DNA of 44,075 nt from Oscillospiraceae bacterium (GCA_015064945.1 SVRF01000014.1:1-44075), one strand, 5' to 3'; shown: positions 31,275-40,428, counted from the stretch's first letter. A program made the numbers and translations. Notes: generated by a model not told the origin, from the sequence alone.

Positions 31275-31282
31275 CAAAAAAC

Positions 31283-31317
31283 GAAACCGCTTTGAGCGTA
31301 ACGCTCAAAGCGGTTTC
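31283..31317. terminator. Bidirectional terminator between cysK and the TIM-barrel gene
   Basis: GAAACCGCTTTGAGCG (31283-31298) pairs perfectly with 31302-31317 around a 3-base loop. The convergent genes on both sides read into it. Confidence 0.8.
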
Positions 31318-31332
31318 TTCACTGCAGTAATT

Positions 31333-32154
31333 TTAATTTTTAATTTTACTTATTAGGTATTCGCCTGTTTGCGCCATCATTCTGTAAGCAGCAGGAGCAA
31401 GCTCCTTAGGGAATTGACGAACATAGAAGCCTGCCTCGTAGGTCAGGTCGCCCTTATAATCTATCTCCTTGAGTGCGGCACAAATCTCGTCCCAATTCAA
31501 TCCCTTATTGTAGGGCATATTGTGACTGTCGTGCACACCGTCGTTATCGTGCACATGAAGGGCAGTAACACGGCTACCCATACCGCGCAGGAACTCGGCA
31601 GCGTTGCCGTTAATGGAAGCGTGACCGATATCCACAAGGCCTGTAAAGCACTGAGGGTCAAGAGCGTCCAAAAGACCTGCCAGCTCGGGAGCGGCACCGA
31701 AATAGGAAGGAGCTATAAGGTTTTCGATAGCTATTTTCACACCGTACTGCTTGCAATAGGGCGCAAGATTGCTGAAAAACTCTATATTCTTTTCCAAGGT
31801 ACCGTCACCTACGGGCTGTGGGTGCATAACCACGTGAGGTGCGCCGAGAATTGCCGTAGCCTCTATAGCACGGATAAGCATGGGAAGTGTTTTTGCGTTA
31901 TATTCAACCTCATCCTTTTTAAAGGACGGAAAGGGAGCGTGGGTCTGGTTAAAGCACACACCGCAATCCTCAGCTATTTTGCGAAAGCTTTGCATACGGC
32001 TTTCGTAATCGCTGTGATTTACCGGATTATCCTCCCTTGTAAGGTCGAACATAGAGTAGTCCAAGCCTTTAAAGCCTGCGTCTGCAACTATTTTTATTGC
32101 CGCTTCCGTACCGAAAAGAATGGAAGCATAATTAAATTCCGTTGACAGAATCAC
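31333..32154 (-). CDS. Sugar phosphate isomerase/epimerase-like TIM-barrel protein
   Basis: This 273-aa protein of the xylose isomerase-like/AP endonuclease 2 superfamily shows the metal-site strands: NQTHAPFPS, HVVMHPQP, KIAIENLIAP, GLVDIGHASINGN, LHVHDNDGVHDSH and LTYEAGFY. Such proteins isomerise or epimerise sugars, inosose or hydroxypyruvate; the substrate cannot be read from sequence. It starts at GTG 32154 with AAGGTG upstream, 25 bp after serA, so it is the third gene of the serC-serA transcription unit. Confidence 0.8.
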   Translation of the reverse strand: MILSTEFNYASILFGTEAAIKIVADAGFKGLDYSMFDLTREDNPVNHSDYESRMQSFRKIAEDCGVCFNQTHAPFPSFKKDEVEYNAKTLPMLIRAIEATAILGAPHVVMHPQPVGDGTLEKNIEFFSNLAPYCKQYGVKIAIENLIAPSYFGAAPELAGLLDALDPQCFTGLVDIGHASINGNAAEFLRGMGSRVTALHVHDNDGVHDSHNMPYNKGLNWDEICAALKEIDYKGDLTYEAGFYVRQFPKELAPAAYRMMAQTGEYLISKIKN

Positions 32155-32179
32155 TGCCCCAACACCTTCTTTTGTTAAA

Positions 32180-33340
32180 CTATATTATAATAGCGCGTCT
32201 TACGCCTTCGATAGCGCAGATGCCCTCTATCATAGCGTCGTTAACGTCATCATTGGTATCAAGAACGCTGCAAGCGTTTGCACCCTTGGAACGGTTAAGC
32301 ATAGACTCAATATTCGCGCCGTTGCCGCTGAGTACTGCGGAAATCTGTGCGAGGATATTGGGAATATTTTCGTGAAGAACAAGAATTCTTGTCTTTGCCT
32401 GCTTTGCCATATCGATATTGGGGTAGTTAACGCTGTTCTTGATTATGCCGTTTTCTACATAATCTATAAGCTCGTTTGCCGCCATAAGTGCGCAGTTCTC
32501 CTCAGATTCGGGAGTGGAAGCACCAAGGTGAGGTATGCAAACTATCTTTTCACAGTTGATAGTATCGTTTGTGGGGAAGTCGGTTACATAAGAAGCCACC
32601 TTACCGTCAGCAATAGCGGTCTTGAGATCAGCTACGTTTACAAGGTCTGCTCTGGAAAGGTTAACTATTCTTACGCCGTCCTTCATCAAGGAGAAGCTGC
32701 GAGCATTGAACATACCCTTTGTATCCTTGGTGGAGGGAACGTGTACGCTTATATAATCGCTCTTTTCAAAAACCTCGTCAAAGCTGTTAGCCTTGATTAT
32801 GGAACGGGAAAGATGCCATGCGTTATCAACGGTGAGGAAGGGGTCACAACCGATAACCTTCATACCGAGGGAAGCGGCACAGTTAGCAACAAGACCGCCG
32901 ATAGCACCAAGACCGATAACACCGAGGGTCTTACCCATAAGTTCGGGACCTACAAACTGGCTCTTACCTGCTTCTACTGCCTTTGCAACGTTTTCTTCGT
33001 TTGTAAGGCTGTTTGCCCAGTCGATACCGCCTGCGATATTGCGGGAAGCAAGAAGAAGCGCCGCCATAGTAAGTTCTTTAACGCCGTTAGCGTTTGCACC
33101 GGGGGTGTTGAAAACAACGATACCCTCTTCTGCACATCTGTCAACGGGGATATTGTTAACGCCTGCGCCTGCACGTGCAATAGCAACAAGGTTCTTACCG
33201 AATTCCATATCGTGCATTGCTGCGGAACGTACCATTATTGCATCGGCATCTGCGGCTTCGCAACCGATGTTGTACTTAGCGCTGTCAAACTGCTTAAGAC
33301 CTGCAGCGCCGATTTTGTTAAGTAAAGCAATATTCTTCAT
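32180..33340 (-). CDS. serA: D-3-phosphoglycerate dehydrogenase
   Basis: This 386-aa protein performs the first step of serine biosynthesis. The substrate-binding part contains RAGAGVNNIPVDRC and NTPGANANGVKELT. The NAD fold is GVIGLGAIGGLVANCAASLG, NLSRADLVN follows, and the catalytic His is in PHLGASTPESEEN. A short C-terminal ACT domain (RILVLHENIPNILAQISAVL) would allow serine feedback. It belongs to the shorter SerA type without the intervening domain. Its ATG shares one base with the serC stop (TAATG), and GAGGAG lies inside the serC end, so the pair is translationally coupled. Confidence 0.92.
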   Translation of the reverse strand: MKNIALLNKIGAAGLKQFDSAKYNIGCEAADADAIMVRSAAMHDMEFGKNLVAIARAGAGVNNIPVDRCAEEGIVVFNTPGANANGVKELTMAALLLASRNIAGGIDWANSLTNEENVAKAVEAGKSQFVGPELMGKTLGVIGLGAIGGLVANCAASLGMKVIGCDPFLTVDNAWHLSRSIIKANSFDEVFEKSDYISVHVPSTKDTKGMFNARSFSLMKDGVRIVNLSRADLVNVADLKTAIADGKVASYVTDFPTNDTINCEKIVCIPHLGASTPESEENCALMAANELIDYVENGIIKNSVNYPNIDMAKQAKTRILVLHENIPNILAQISAVLSGNGANIESMLNRSKGANACSVLDTNDDVNDAMIEGICAIEGVRRAIII

Positions 33341-34419
33341 TATATGTGTTTCTCCTCAAAATCTTTCATAAATTCTACAAGCTTTTTAACGCCTTCGATA
33401 GGCATTGCGTTGTAGATGGAAGCACGCATACCGCCAACGGAACGGTGACCCTTAAGGTTAACAAAGCCTGCTTTTGCAGCGGCAGAGCAAAATTCCTTAT
33501 CAAGGTCAGCATCGCCGGTAACGAAGCATACGTTCATAAGAGAACGGAACTCTTTTTCCGCGGTGGGCTTGAAGAGCTTGGAGTTATCAAGATAATCGTA
33601 AAGTATAGCTGCCTTCTCACGGTTCATCTTTTCCATAACCTCAAGACCGCCGAGACCGAGGATCCACTCATAAACCAAACCTGCAACGTAGATGGAGTAG
33701 CAGGGAGGAGTGTTAAGCATAGAGTCGTTATCTGCCTGAGTCTTATAATCCATATAACCGGGGCACTGAGGAAGCGCGTTTCCGAGCAAATCTTCCCTGA
33801 TAATAACAACAGTAAGACCTGCGGGTGCCATATTCTTCTGTGCGCCTGCGTAAATAACGCCGTACTTGCTTACGTCAACGGGTACGGAAAGAATACCGGA
33901 AGACATATCAGCAACCAAGGGGATATCGCCCGTGTCGGGCACGTAATTGTATACAGTACCGTAAATGGTATTGTTGTAGCAAATGTGAACATAGTCTGCA
34001 TCGGGAGAGAAATCTTCCTTACCAACTACGGGAACATAAGAGAAGGTCTTATCCTTGCTGGTAGCAACGATGTTAACAGTGCCGTATCTTTCAGCTTCCT
34101 TTGCTGCTTTGCCGGAGAACTGACCGGATACGATATAGTCTGCCTTACCGGTTTTCATAAGGTTGAGGGGAACAGCGGAAAACTGAAGGGTTGCGCCGCC
34201 CTGAAGGAAAAGAACCTTATAATTATCGGGAATATTCATCAGCTTTCTGAGTGAAGCTTCGGCATCCTTTATTATCTTATCGTATACAGGTGAACGGTGG
34301 CTCATCTCCATAACGGACATACCGCTGCCCTGATAGTCCAGCATTTCCTCTGCCGCCTTGTTAAGCACAGCTTCAGGCAACATGGAAGGACCTGCCGAGA
34401 AATTATAAATTCTGCTCAT
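33340..34419 (-). CDS. serC: Phosphoserine aminotransferase
   Basis: This 359-aa class V PLP aminotransferase starts at ATG 34419 after AAGAGGAA; the longer frame upstream runs through the promoter. It begins RIYNFSAGPSMLPEAVL, the canonical SerC opening, then LFLQGGATLQFSAVPLNL (phosphate grip), MSSGILSVPVDVSKYGVIYAGAQKN carrying the PLP lysine, and HRSVGGMRASIYNAMP near the end. It converts 3-phosphohydroxypyruvate to phosphoserine, using glutamate as amino donor, and is followed directly by serA. The phosphatase serB is not in the window. Confidence 0.94.
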   Translation of the reverse strand: MSRIYNFSAGPSMLPEAVLNKAAEEMLDYQGSGMSVMEMSHRSPVYDKIIKDAEASLRKLMNIPDNYKVLFLQGGATLQFSAVPLNLMKTGKADYIVSGQFSGKAAKEAERYGTVNIVATSKDKTFSYVPVVGKEDFSPDADYVHICYNNTIYGTVYNYVPDTGDIPLVADMSSGILSVPVDVSKYGVIYAGAQKNMAPAGLTVVIIREDLLGNALPQCPGYMDYKTQADNDSMLNTPPCYSIYVAGLVYEWILGLGGLEVMEKMNREKAAILYDYLDNSKLFKPTAEKEFRSLMNVCFVTGDADLDKEFCSAAAKAGFVNLKGHRSVGGMRASIYNAMPIEGVKKLVEFMKDFEEKHI

Positions 34420-34453
34420 ATCTATTCCTCTTTTCATAGTTTTTGTTGAATAC

Positions 34454-34482
34454 ATATTACTACATTTTACCTTGATAGTCAA
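34454..34482 (-). promoter_or_regulatory. Promoter of serC-serA
   Basis: On the minus strand TTGACT (34482-34477), 17 bp, TAATAT (34459-34454) lie about 35 bp before the serC ATG. Confidence 0.65.
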
Positions 34483-34505
34483 TAGCAATATGTTCAAAAA
34501 TTGTG

Positions 34506-34534
34506 TTGACATAAATGAAAAAAATTGTTATAAT
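34506..34534 (+). promoter_or_regulatory. Consensus promoter of the exopolysaccharide operon
   Basis: TTGACA (34506-34511), exactly 17 bp, then TATAAT (34529-34534) is a perfect sigma-70/sigma-A match. It leaves a leader of about 90 bases before the TTG start at 34632, in which I see no clear riboswitch or terminator. Confidence 0.8.
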
Positions 34535-34631
34535 TAGATGGTTAACAGGGTTATTGTATAATTTCCCGTATTATGCCGTTTTTTTCTTAAATTCGGGCAA
34601 GGATCCTAAAACAAAAAGGGGTTGAAAGCTG

Positions 34632-36533
34632 TTGGAAAAGCTTGCTGTTTTCATAAAAAGCAAAAGGCGAAGACTTGTGCTGTTTTTGGCTGACTTAATT
34701 TGCGTCGGCTTAGGCTTTGCTTTTTCCTGGGCTCTTATAATCGGAGAAAGACTTACTACGGAATTTGTTGTCTTTACTGCCGAAAATGCGGCAGTTATAA
34801 TGATGTTGCTTGCGTTTACGGGAGCTTATTCCCGCATTTGGCGTTATGCACAGATGAAGTATTATTTCCCTATCGTTTTTTCTGTTGCTCTTTCGGCGGC
34901 AGCGTGCTTTTCCGTAAATAAGCTTAGCGGCTTTCCAAACGCCACACAGCACATAGTTTCCAATACAGAGGGACAAGAACGGCTTATGTATGTTTTTATT
35001 ATATTTGCCGTTATAACCTCTACCGCCTGCATCGTGGGTATACGTATGGTCTACCGCACACTTTACGAATTCAAAAAAGGCATACACACCCATCACGAAA
35101 AAACAGAAACCCGACGTACGCTTATAGTAGGTGCAGGGCAGGCATGCTGGTTGCTTTTGTCTGAGATACAAAACACCGAGTGTGAATATACCGTAGTCGG
35201 CGTATTGGACGACGACGCCGATAAAGTGGGCAGAAACATTCAAGGGGTCAACGTATACGGTCCCATCGAAAAGGTAGCTCGTGTTGCGGAAAGCACGGGT
35301 GCGCAGGTTATTATCATAGCCATCCCCTCTGCAGACAGAGACACAAAGAAACGCATTGTAAGGCTATGTAACGAAACCGGACTGGAAGTTAAGATAATTC
35401 CCGAAATTTACAATATAGTTGACAACAACAAGCTTATAAGTCAAATGCGCAAAATAAACGCAGAGGACCTTTTGGGCAGAGAGCCTGTGTCATTGGATGT
35501 TAAGGAAAGCGCAGAGCTTATAGGACACAAGACCGTAATGGTTACGGGCGGCGGCGGCAGTATAGGCAGTGAGCTTTGCCGTCAGATAATGGCGTACGAT
35601 CCTGAGAGGTTGCTTATTGTTGATATCAGTGAGAACAACGCATACGATATTCAGCAGGAGATATACACAAACTACGGGACCGAAGCGCCCATAACGGTAC
35701 ACATTTCCTCTGTGCGTGACTTTAACAAGATGGAGGTTTTGTTTGACAGATACCGTCCTGCACTTGTTTTCCACGCGGCGGCGCACAAGCACGTTCCGCT
35801 TATGGAAAATGACCCTGAGGAAGCGCTGAAGAACAACATTGCGGGTACTTATAACGTGGCTTATCTTGCAGATAAATACGGTGTAGACCGCTTTTTACTT
35901 ATCTCCAGCGACAAGGCCGTAAACCCCACAAACGTAATGGGCGCAACCAAGCGTTTTTGCGAGATGCTTATACAGCACTTTAACAGAACGTCGGCACATA
36001 CCGAGTACTGCGCTGTTCGCTTTGGTAATGTTTTGGGCTCTAACGGCTCGGTTATCCCCCTGTTTAACAAGCTTATAGAGCAAAAGAAGGATCTGCCCGT
36101 TACACACCCCGAGATTACACGTTTCTTTATGACTATACCCGAGGCGGTTTCTTTGGTGCTTAGGGCAGGCGCTATGGCAAAGGGCGGCGAGATATTTGTA
36201 TTGGATATGGGCACGCCTGTAAAAATTGACGACTTGGCACGAAATCTTATAAGACTGCACGGCTATGTGCCCGACAAGGACATAAAGATCAAGTATGTTG
36301 GTCTGCGCCCCGGCGAAAAGCTTTATGAGGAGTTGCTTATGGGCGATAACCTTGAAAGTACAAAGCACGGCAAAATCTTTATAGAGGAAAGCGGCAATAT
36401 TGACAGTGAGAAGCTTATGAAGTGTTACGATAAGATGTGTATGTACGCAGGCAATAACGACCGTGACGGTGCGGTAACCGCTTTGGCCGAGGCTGTACCC
36501 ACCTTTAAAAGAGCGCAGGTGCAAGCAAAATAA
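34632..36533 (+). CDS. CapD/PglF-type NDP-sugar 4,6-dehydratase (membrane form)
   Basis: This 633-aa protein has four N-terminal membrane helices, then two nucleotide-binding regions. The first is a CoA-binding-like Rossmann unit (RTLIVGAGQACWLLL). The second is a short-chain dehydrogenase domain (VMVTGGGGSIGSELCRQI, AAAHKHVPLM, LISSDKAVNPTNVMGATKR). The catalytic Tyr of ordinary SDRs is replaced by Met in NVMGATKR, as in PglF-type UDP-GlcNAc 4,6-dehydratases, so that substrate is likely. The gene starts with TTG 34632 after AAGGGG. As the first gene of the cps cluster it probably makes the first sugar of the repeat unit. Confidence 0.88.
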   Translation: MEKLAVFIKSKRRRLVLFLADLICVGLGFAFSWALIIGERLTTEFVVFTAENAAVIMMLLAFTGAYSRIWRYAQMKYYFPIVFSVALSAAACFSVNKLSGFPNATQHIVSNTEGQERLMYVFIIFAVITSTACIVGIRMVYRTLYEFKKGIHTHHEKTETRRTLIVGAGQACWLLLSEIQNTECEYTVVGVLDDDADKVGRNIQGVNVYGPIEKVARVAESTGAQVIIIAIPSADRDTKKRIVRLCNETGLEVKIIPEIYNIVDNNKLISQMRKINAEDLLGREPVSLDVKESAELIGHKTVMVTGGGGSIGSELCRQIMAYDPERLLIVDISENNAYDIQQEIYTNYGTEAPITVHISSVRDFNKMEVLFDRYRPALVFHAAAHKHVPLMENDPEEALKNNIAGTYNVAYLADKYGVDRFLLISSDKAVNPTNVMGATKRFCEMLIQHFNRTSAHTEYCAVRFGNVLGSNGSVIPLFNKLIEQKKDLPVTHPEITRFFMTIPEAVSLVLRAGAMAKGGEIFVLDMGTPVKIDDLARNLIRLHGYVPDKDIKIKYVGLRPGEKLYEELLMGDNLESTKHGKIFIEESGNIDSEKLMKCYDKMCMYAGNNDRDGAVTALAEAVPTFKRAQVQAK

Positions 36534-36547
36534 GGGGAGATTGATCT

Positions 36548-37291
36548 ATGAATTTCAGCTTGGAAAAAATTATAAAGCTGCTTAGAAAAAACTTTTTGAT
36601 AATAATGGCTGTTGCCCTTTTGTTTTCCGCTTTTATGTACTACTACAAAAAGAACAACACCGTGCCCGTTTATACTGCTTATACGGAGCTTTACGTTAAC
36701 ACGGTTTACAAGGAGGACGGCTCTCCATCCTCCAATATCAACGCAGAGAGAAACTATGTTTCTACCTACATAGAGCTGTTGAAGACCGTTAAGTTCAGCA
36801 ACCATGTTTATAACAATTTAAGCGAGGCTGACAAAAAGCTTACATCCCCTAACGGTATATACGGTGCTTTGGCAATAGGACAAAAAAACGAAACGGAAAT
36901 TATCTTTGTGAGGGTCTACAGCACTAACCGTAACCTTGCATATAACATCGCTTACGCCATAGAGTCCTGCACGGCGGAATACCTTAGCAGTGAATTTAAG
37001 GTGCAGGGCGTAGAGGTAGTTGACTACACCAGAATAACCGGAGTAAGTACCGTTTCCTACAAGCGCAGCGTTTTAATAGGCTTTGCTTTGGGTGCGCTGT
37101 TTGCGTTCTTTGTTGTGTTTGTAAAGGATTTGTACGACTACCGATTGAGGAATTCCTCCGAGATAAAAGAACGTTACAATTTACCCATTTTGGGTACTGT
37201 CCCCACCTTTGACAGCAAAGCTACTGCAGGCAAAAGCAATTATAAATATTACAGTAAGTACAGCAAGTACAAGAGAAACAGGGAGAAATAG
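36548..37291 (+). CDS. cpsC: CpsC/YveK-type polysaccharide chain-length and kinase-activator protein
   Basis: This 247-aa Wzz-family membrane protein has an N-terminal TM helix (about residues 16-33), an extracellular domain, and a second TM helix (SVLIGFALGALFAFFVVFV, about 176-195). A cytosolic tail follows. It normally activates the CpsD kinase through that tail. The last 18 residues, SNYKYYSKYSKYKRNREK, contain five Tyr and many Lys, which is unusual for the activator and resembles the phosphorylation cluster normally found on the kinase. It is placed 14 bp after the dehydratase and 12 bp before cpsD. Confidence 0.85.
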   Translation: MNFSLEKIIKLLRKNFLIIMAVALLFSAFMYYYKKNNTVPVYTAYTELYVNTVYKEDGSPSSNINAERNYVSTYIELLKTVKFSNHVYNNLSEADKKLTSPNGIYGALAIGQKNETEIIFVRVYSTNRNLAYNIAYAIESCTAEYLSSEFKVQGVEVVDYTRITGVSTVSYKRSVLIGFALGALFAFFVVFVKDLYDYRLRNSSEIKERYNLPILGTVPTFDSKATAGKSNYKYYSKYSKYKRNREK

Positions 37292-37303
37292 GAGGAAAAA
37301 GCT

Positions 37304-38071
37304 ATGTTTTTTAAGAACAAAGAACCCGCTTATATGCAAAAATATTCCTCCTACAACAAGGATAACGAAACCGCACTTATGTTTTCCGTTAAGGAAGCAT
37401 ATAAGGCTATAAGGACAAACATTGCCCTTTCCGTTATGAAGGAAGGTTGCAGACGCTTGGTATTTACAAGCGCTATCCCCTCTGAGGGTAAAAGCACTAC
37501 CGCACTTAACGTAGCCGTTTCCTTTTCCAGAGCGTATTCCAGAGTGTTGCTTATAGACTGCGACCTTAGAAAACCCCGTATGCACAAGGCGCTTGGGCTT
37601 AGCAATAACGTGGGGGTATCCAATGTTCTGAGCGGGCTTGCCAATCTTGACGATGCCATACAAAAGTCCCGTTTTGAGAATTTGGATGTTCTTTCTTCGG
37701 GGCTTATTGCACCCAACCCTTCGGAAATGCTGGCAAGCGAGCGTATGCAAAAAATGCTTGATACCTTATCCGAAAGATATGAGTACATCATAATAGACAC
37801 ACCGCCCATAAACGTTGTTGCCGATGCCCTGCCCCTTATAAAGATTTCAGACGGTATGGTGCTGGTAACAAGGCAAAACTATTCTTCACACGGAGAGCTG
37901 GAGGCGGCGCTTTCCAAGCTTCAGTTTATAAACGCAAAAATACTCGGCGTTGTAGTGAACTGCTCCGGTGAAAACGTTACCCGCAAGTACAAGAGTATGG
38001 GCAAGTATATGGATAAGATAAATACGGAGCCGGAGCCGCTAGGCAAAAAAGCGGAAAAGAAGGTTGAGTAA
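37304..38071 (+). CDS. cpsD: CpsD/YwqD-type bacterial tyrosine kinase
   Basis: This 255-aa cytosolic BY-kinase has Walker A PSEGKSTTALN (about residues 59-69), Walker A' VLLIDCDLRKPR (81-92) and Walker B YIIIDTPP (161-168). It regulates polysaccharide polymerisation and export together with CpsC. The C-terminus has only two Tyr (RKYKSMGKYMDK) rather than the usual dense cluster; the N-terminus has others (PAYMQKYSSY). Its stop shares one base with the cpsB start. AGGAGG precedes the ATG. Confidence 0.9.
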   Translation: MFFKNKEPAYMQKYSSYNKDNETALMFSVKEAYKAIRTNIALSVMKEGCRRLVFTSAIPSEGKSTTALNVAVSFSRAYSRVLLIDCDLRKPRMHKALGLSNNVGVSNVLSGLANLDDAIQKSRFENLDVLSSGLIAPNPSEMLASERMQKMLDTLSERYEYIIIDTPPINVVADALPLIKISDGMVLVTRQNYSSHGELEAALSKLQFINAKILGVVVNCSGENVTRKYKSMGKYMDKINTEPEPLGKKAEKKVE

Positions 38072-38766
38072 TGGTTGATTTCCATACCCACATACTTCCG
38101 AATTTCGATGACGGCGCAGAAGACGTAAAAGCTTCTGTTAAAATGCTGAGCGCTCTGAAGGCGGCAGGCTTTGACAGAGTGGTTTTAAGCTCCCACTATT
38201 ATTCCAACGCCTGCGCTGCCGAAGATTTTGTCAAGGGCAGGCAGTATGCTTTTGACAAGCTGAAGGCGGCTGTTGCAAATGAGGATGTACCTAAGCTTCA
38301 TTTAGGGGCAGAGGTGTATTTAACATCCCTTATTTTCAACAACGAGGACCTTATACCCCTTACTGTAGACGGCAGCGGAGTTATGCTTACCGAGCTGCCC
38401 TATGATAAAAAGTTTTCCGCAACAACGAGGGAAAACATAGAAAAGCTTGTTTATAACCACGGGCTTACGGTAGTACTTGCCCACATAGAAAGGTATCCCT
38501 TTTTGCTTGACAAGGGTCTTCTTGGGGAGCTTTATTCTATGGGTTGCCGGGCACAGGTAAACATAGAGGCTTTTTGCGGCAGACACAGACGAAAACTTAA
38601 AAAATTAGCGGATAAAGGTTTTTTGTTTGCTTTTGGCACGGATGCCCACAGTATGGATGATCTTGACTGCATAAACGATTATCTTGAGGCGGCGGAAAAA
38701 GCCGTAGGCAAGGATTATTTGAATAGCGCATTTGCTTATACTAAGGAGAAACTGATACGATGCTGA
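38071..38766 (+). CDS. cpsB: CpsB/YwqE-type PHP-family protein tyrosine phosphatase
   Basis: This 231-aa protein starts with the PHP metal-binding motif VDFHTHILPNFDDGAED. Further ligands appear in LSSHYYSN, LAHIERYPFL and FAFGTDAHSM. It dephosphorylates the tyrosine kinase of the same operon and so sets the polysaccharide phosphorylation cycle. Length and motifs are normal for the family. The ATG overlaps the cpsD stop (TAATG), and the gene end overlaps sufC by 7 bp, so the polysaccharide and Fe-S genes form one translationally linked series. Confidence 0.92.
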   Translation: MVDFHTHILPNFDDGAEDVKASVKMLSALKAAGFDRVVLSSHYYSNACAAEDFVKGRQYAFDKLKAAVANEDVPKLHLGAEVYLTSLIFNNEDLIPLTVDGSGVMLTELPYDKKFSATTRENIEKLVYNHGLTVVLAHIERYPFLLDKGLLGELYSMGCRAQVNIEAFCGRHRRKLKKLADKGFLFAFGTDAHSMDDLDCINDYLEAAEKAVGKDYLNSAFAYTKEKLIRC

Positions 38767-39476
38767 AGTTTGAAAACGTACGTTACACCGCACCGGACGG
38801 TGAAACAGACATAATAAAAGACCTGTCCTTAGAGGTAAAGGACGGCGAAATACTTGTTATAACAGGACCTAACGGCGGCGGGAAAAGCACACTTGCCCGA
38901 CTTGCAATGGGTATAATAAAGCCTACGGAAGGCAAAATAACACTTGACGGTGTTGATATAAGCGATCTGGATATAACCGAAAGGGCAAAGCTGGGACTCG
39001 GCTATGCATTCCAAGCACCGCCCAGATTTAAGGGCCTTACCGTTAAGCGCTTGCTTTCCTTAGCGGCAGGCGGCGATATCAGCGATAACGAATGTTGTAA
39101 GTATTTATCACGAGTTGGTCTTTGTGCCGCAGATTATTTGGACAGGGCATTGGATGCAACCCTTTCCGGTGGCGAGCTTAAGCGCATAGAGGTTGCTTCC
39201 CTGTTGATACGTAACCTTAAGGTAGCTATTTATGACGAGCCTGAGGCAGGTATTGATATTTGGTCCTTTAATATGTTGGTTAACGCTTTCAGCACATTGG
39301 GCAAGGAGAGAAGCGGCTCTTTGATGATAATTTCCCATCAGGAGCGTGTTATGCAGACCGCAGACCGTATTGCAATTATTGCGGAGGGCAAACTTAAGGA
39401 TATAGGTGCAAAAGATGAAATTATGCCCAAGCTTACGGAAATCTTTTGCAGGGAATGTATAAAGACAAGAAATTAA
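38760..39476 (+). CDS. sufC: SufC-type ABC ATPase of an Fe-S assembly pair (SmsC-like)
   Basis: This 238-aa soluble ABC ATPase has Walker A ITGPNGGGKSTL, Q-loop GYAFQAPPRFKGLT (the QxPP form typical of SufC), signature LSGGELKRIEVA and Walker B VAIYDEPEAGID. It drives conformational change of a SufB-type scaffold. Only one partner gene follows and sufS, sufU and sufD are absent, which matches the two-gene SMS (minimal SUF) systems described in anaerobes. It overlaps cpsB by 7 bp. Confidence in SufC family is high; the SMS label rests on gene content. Confidence 0.88.
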   Translation: MLKFENVRYTAPDGETDIIKDLSLEVKDGEILVITGPNGGGKSTLARLAMGIIKPTEGKITLDGVDISDLDITERAKLGLGYAFQAPPRFKGLTVKRLLSLAAGGDISDNECCKYLSRVGLCAADYLDRALDATLSGGELKRIEVASLLIRNLKVAIYDEPEAGIDIWSFNMLVNAFSTLGKERSGSLMIISHQERVMQTADRIAIIAEGKLKDIGAKDEIMPKLTEIFCRECIKTRN

Positions 39477-39495
39477 AATTTTATCGGAGCGATAT

Positions 39496-40428
39496 ATGAT
39501 TAACAAAGAGCTTTTAGGCAGTGATATGCGTATACTTGATATGATTGCATCTATGCCCGAAATACCCAAGGGGGTGGCGGTTAATGTGCGCAAAAACGGC
39601 GAAAAGGCCCTGCGCAGCATTACCGAAAACGTTGATATCCGCACGAAGGAAGACGGCAAAGGTATAGATATAATCATCAAGCCCAATACCAAAGGTGAAA
39701 AGGTTTACATACCGGTAATCCTTACTGAAAGCGGGCTTAAAGAAACCGTTGCCAACGACTTTATTGTAGGTAACGGTGCGGAGGTGGAAATTGTTGCAGG
39801 TTGCGGTATATGTAATAGCGGCAGCTGCGGCGAAAGCAGTCACAGCGGCGTGCACACCTTTAAAATAGGCGACAATTGCAAGGTTAAGTATGTGGAAAAG
39901 CATTACGGCGAAGGCAACGGTCAAGCCGTTATGAATCCTTCAACCGTTATAATGCTTGGCAAAAATTCCGTATTTGATATGGAGTCTTCCCAGATAAGAG
40001 GGATAAACTCTACTGTCCGTAATACCGTTGCGTATTTAGCCGAGGAAGCACGTATGAACGTTTCCGAAAGACTTGTTACCCACGGTGAACAGGTGGCAAA
40101 GTCAGATATGGAAGTGTTCCTTAACGGCAAGGGCAGCAGTTTGCAGATAGTTTCACGCTCGGTTGCGCAGGACAAGTCCTCCCAAATGTTTCATCCCAAG
40201 GCTGTGGGCAACACTGCCTGCAACGCACACATCCAATGCGATGCCATTATTATGGACGAAGCCGCTGTGGGCAGTATTCCCGAAATACAGGCAAACAGCG
40301 CAGAAGCCTCCATTATCCACGAGGCGGCTATCGGCAGAATTAATAACGAACAGCTTTTGAAGCTTCAAAGCCTTGGTCTTACGGCTGAAGAAGCTGAGGC
40401 AGTGATAATTGAAGGCTTTTTAAGCTAA
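39496..40428 (+). CDS. sufB: SufB/SufD-type Fe-S scaffold (SmsB-like)
   Basis: This 310-aa protein is much shorter than E. coli SufB. Its beta-helix core carries a Cys patch, CGICNSGSCGESSH, and the C-terminal family signature IPEIQANSAEASIIHEAAIGRI, followed by the helical end LKLQSLGLTAEEAEAVIIEGFL. It presumably forms a homodimer bound to two SufC subunits and assembles [4Fe-4S] clusters. The abundant Fe-S proteins of the Hdr-Flx operon would be natural clients. It lies 19 bp after sufC and 16 bp before copZ. Confidence 0.88.
   Translation: MINKELLGSDMRILDMIASMPEIPKGVAVNVRKNGEKALRSITENVDIRTKEDGKGIDIIIKPNTKGEKVYIPVILTESGLKETVANDFIVGNGAEVEIVAGCGICNSGSCGESSHSGVHTFKIGDNCKVKYVEKHYGEGNGQAVMNPSTVIMLGKNSVFDMESSQIRGINSTVRNTVAYLAEEARMNVSERLVTHGEQVAKSDMEVFLNGKGSSLQIVSRSVAQDKSSQMFHPKAVGNTACNAHIQCDAIIMDEAAVGSIPEIQANSAEASIIHEAAIGRINNEQLLKLQSLGLTAEEAEAVIIEGFLS

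Noticed and set aside
34525..34548. TTGTTA ... TTAACA near the exopolysaccharide promoter as a Rex site
   Set aside because: The half-sites are about 12 bp apart, too far for a Rex operator, and the arms are incomplete.
34535..34631. Riboswitch or attenuator in the leader of the exopolysaccharide operon
   Set aside because: Only very short pairing possibilities are visible and no known riboswitch pattern; nothing supportable.
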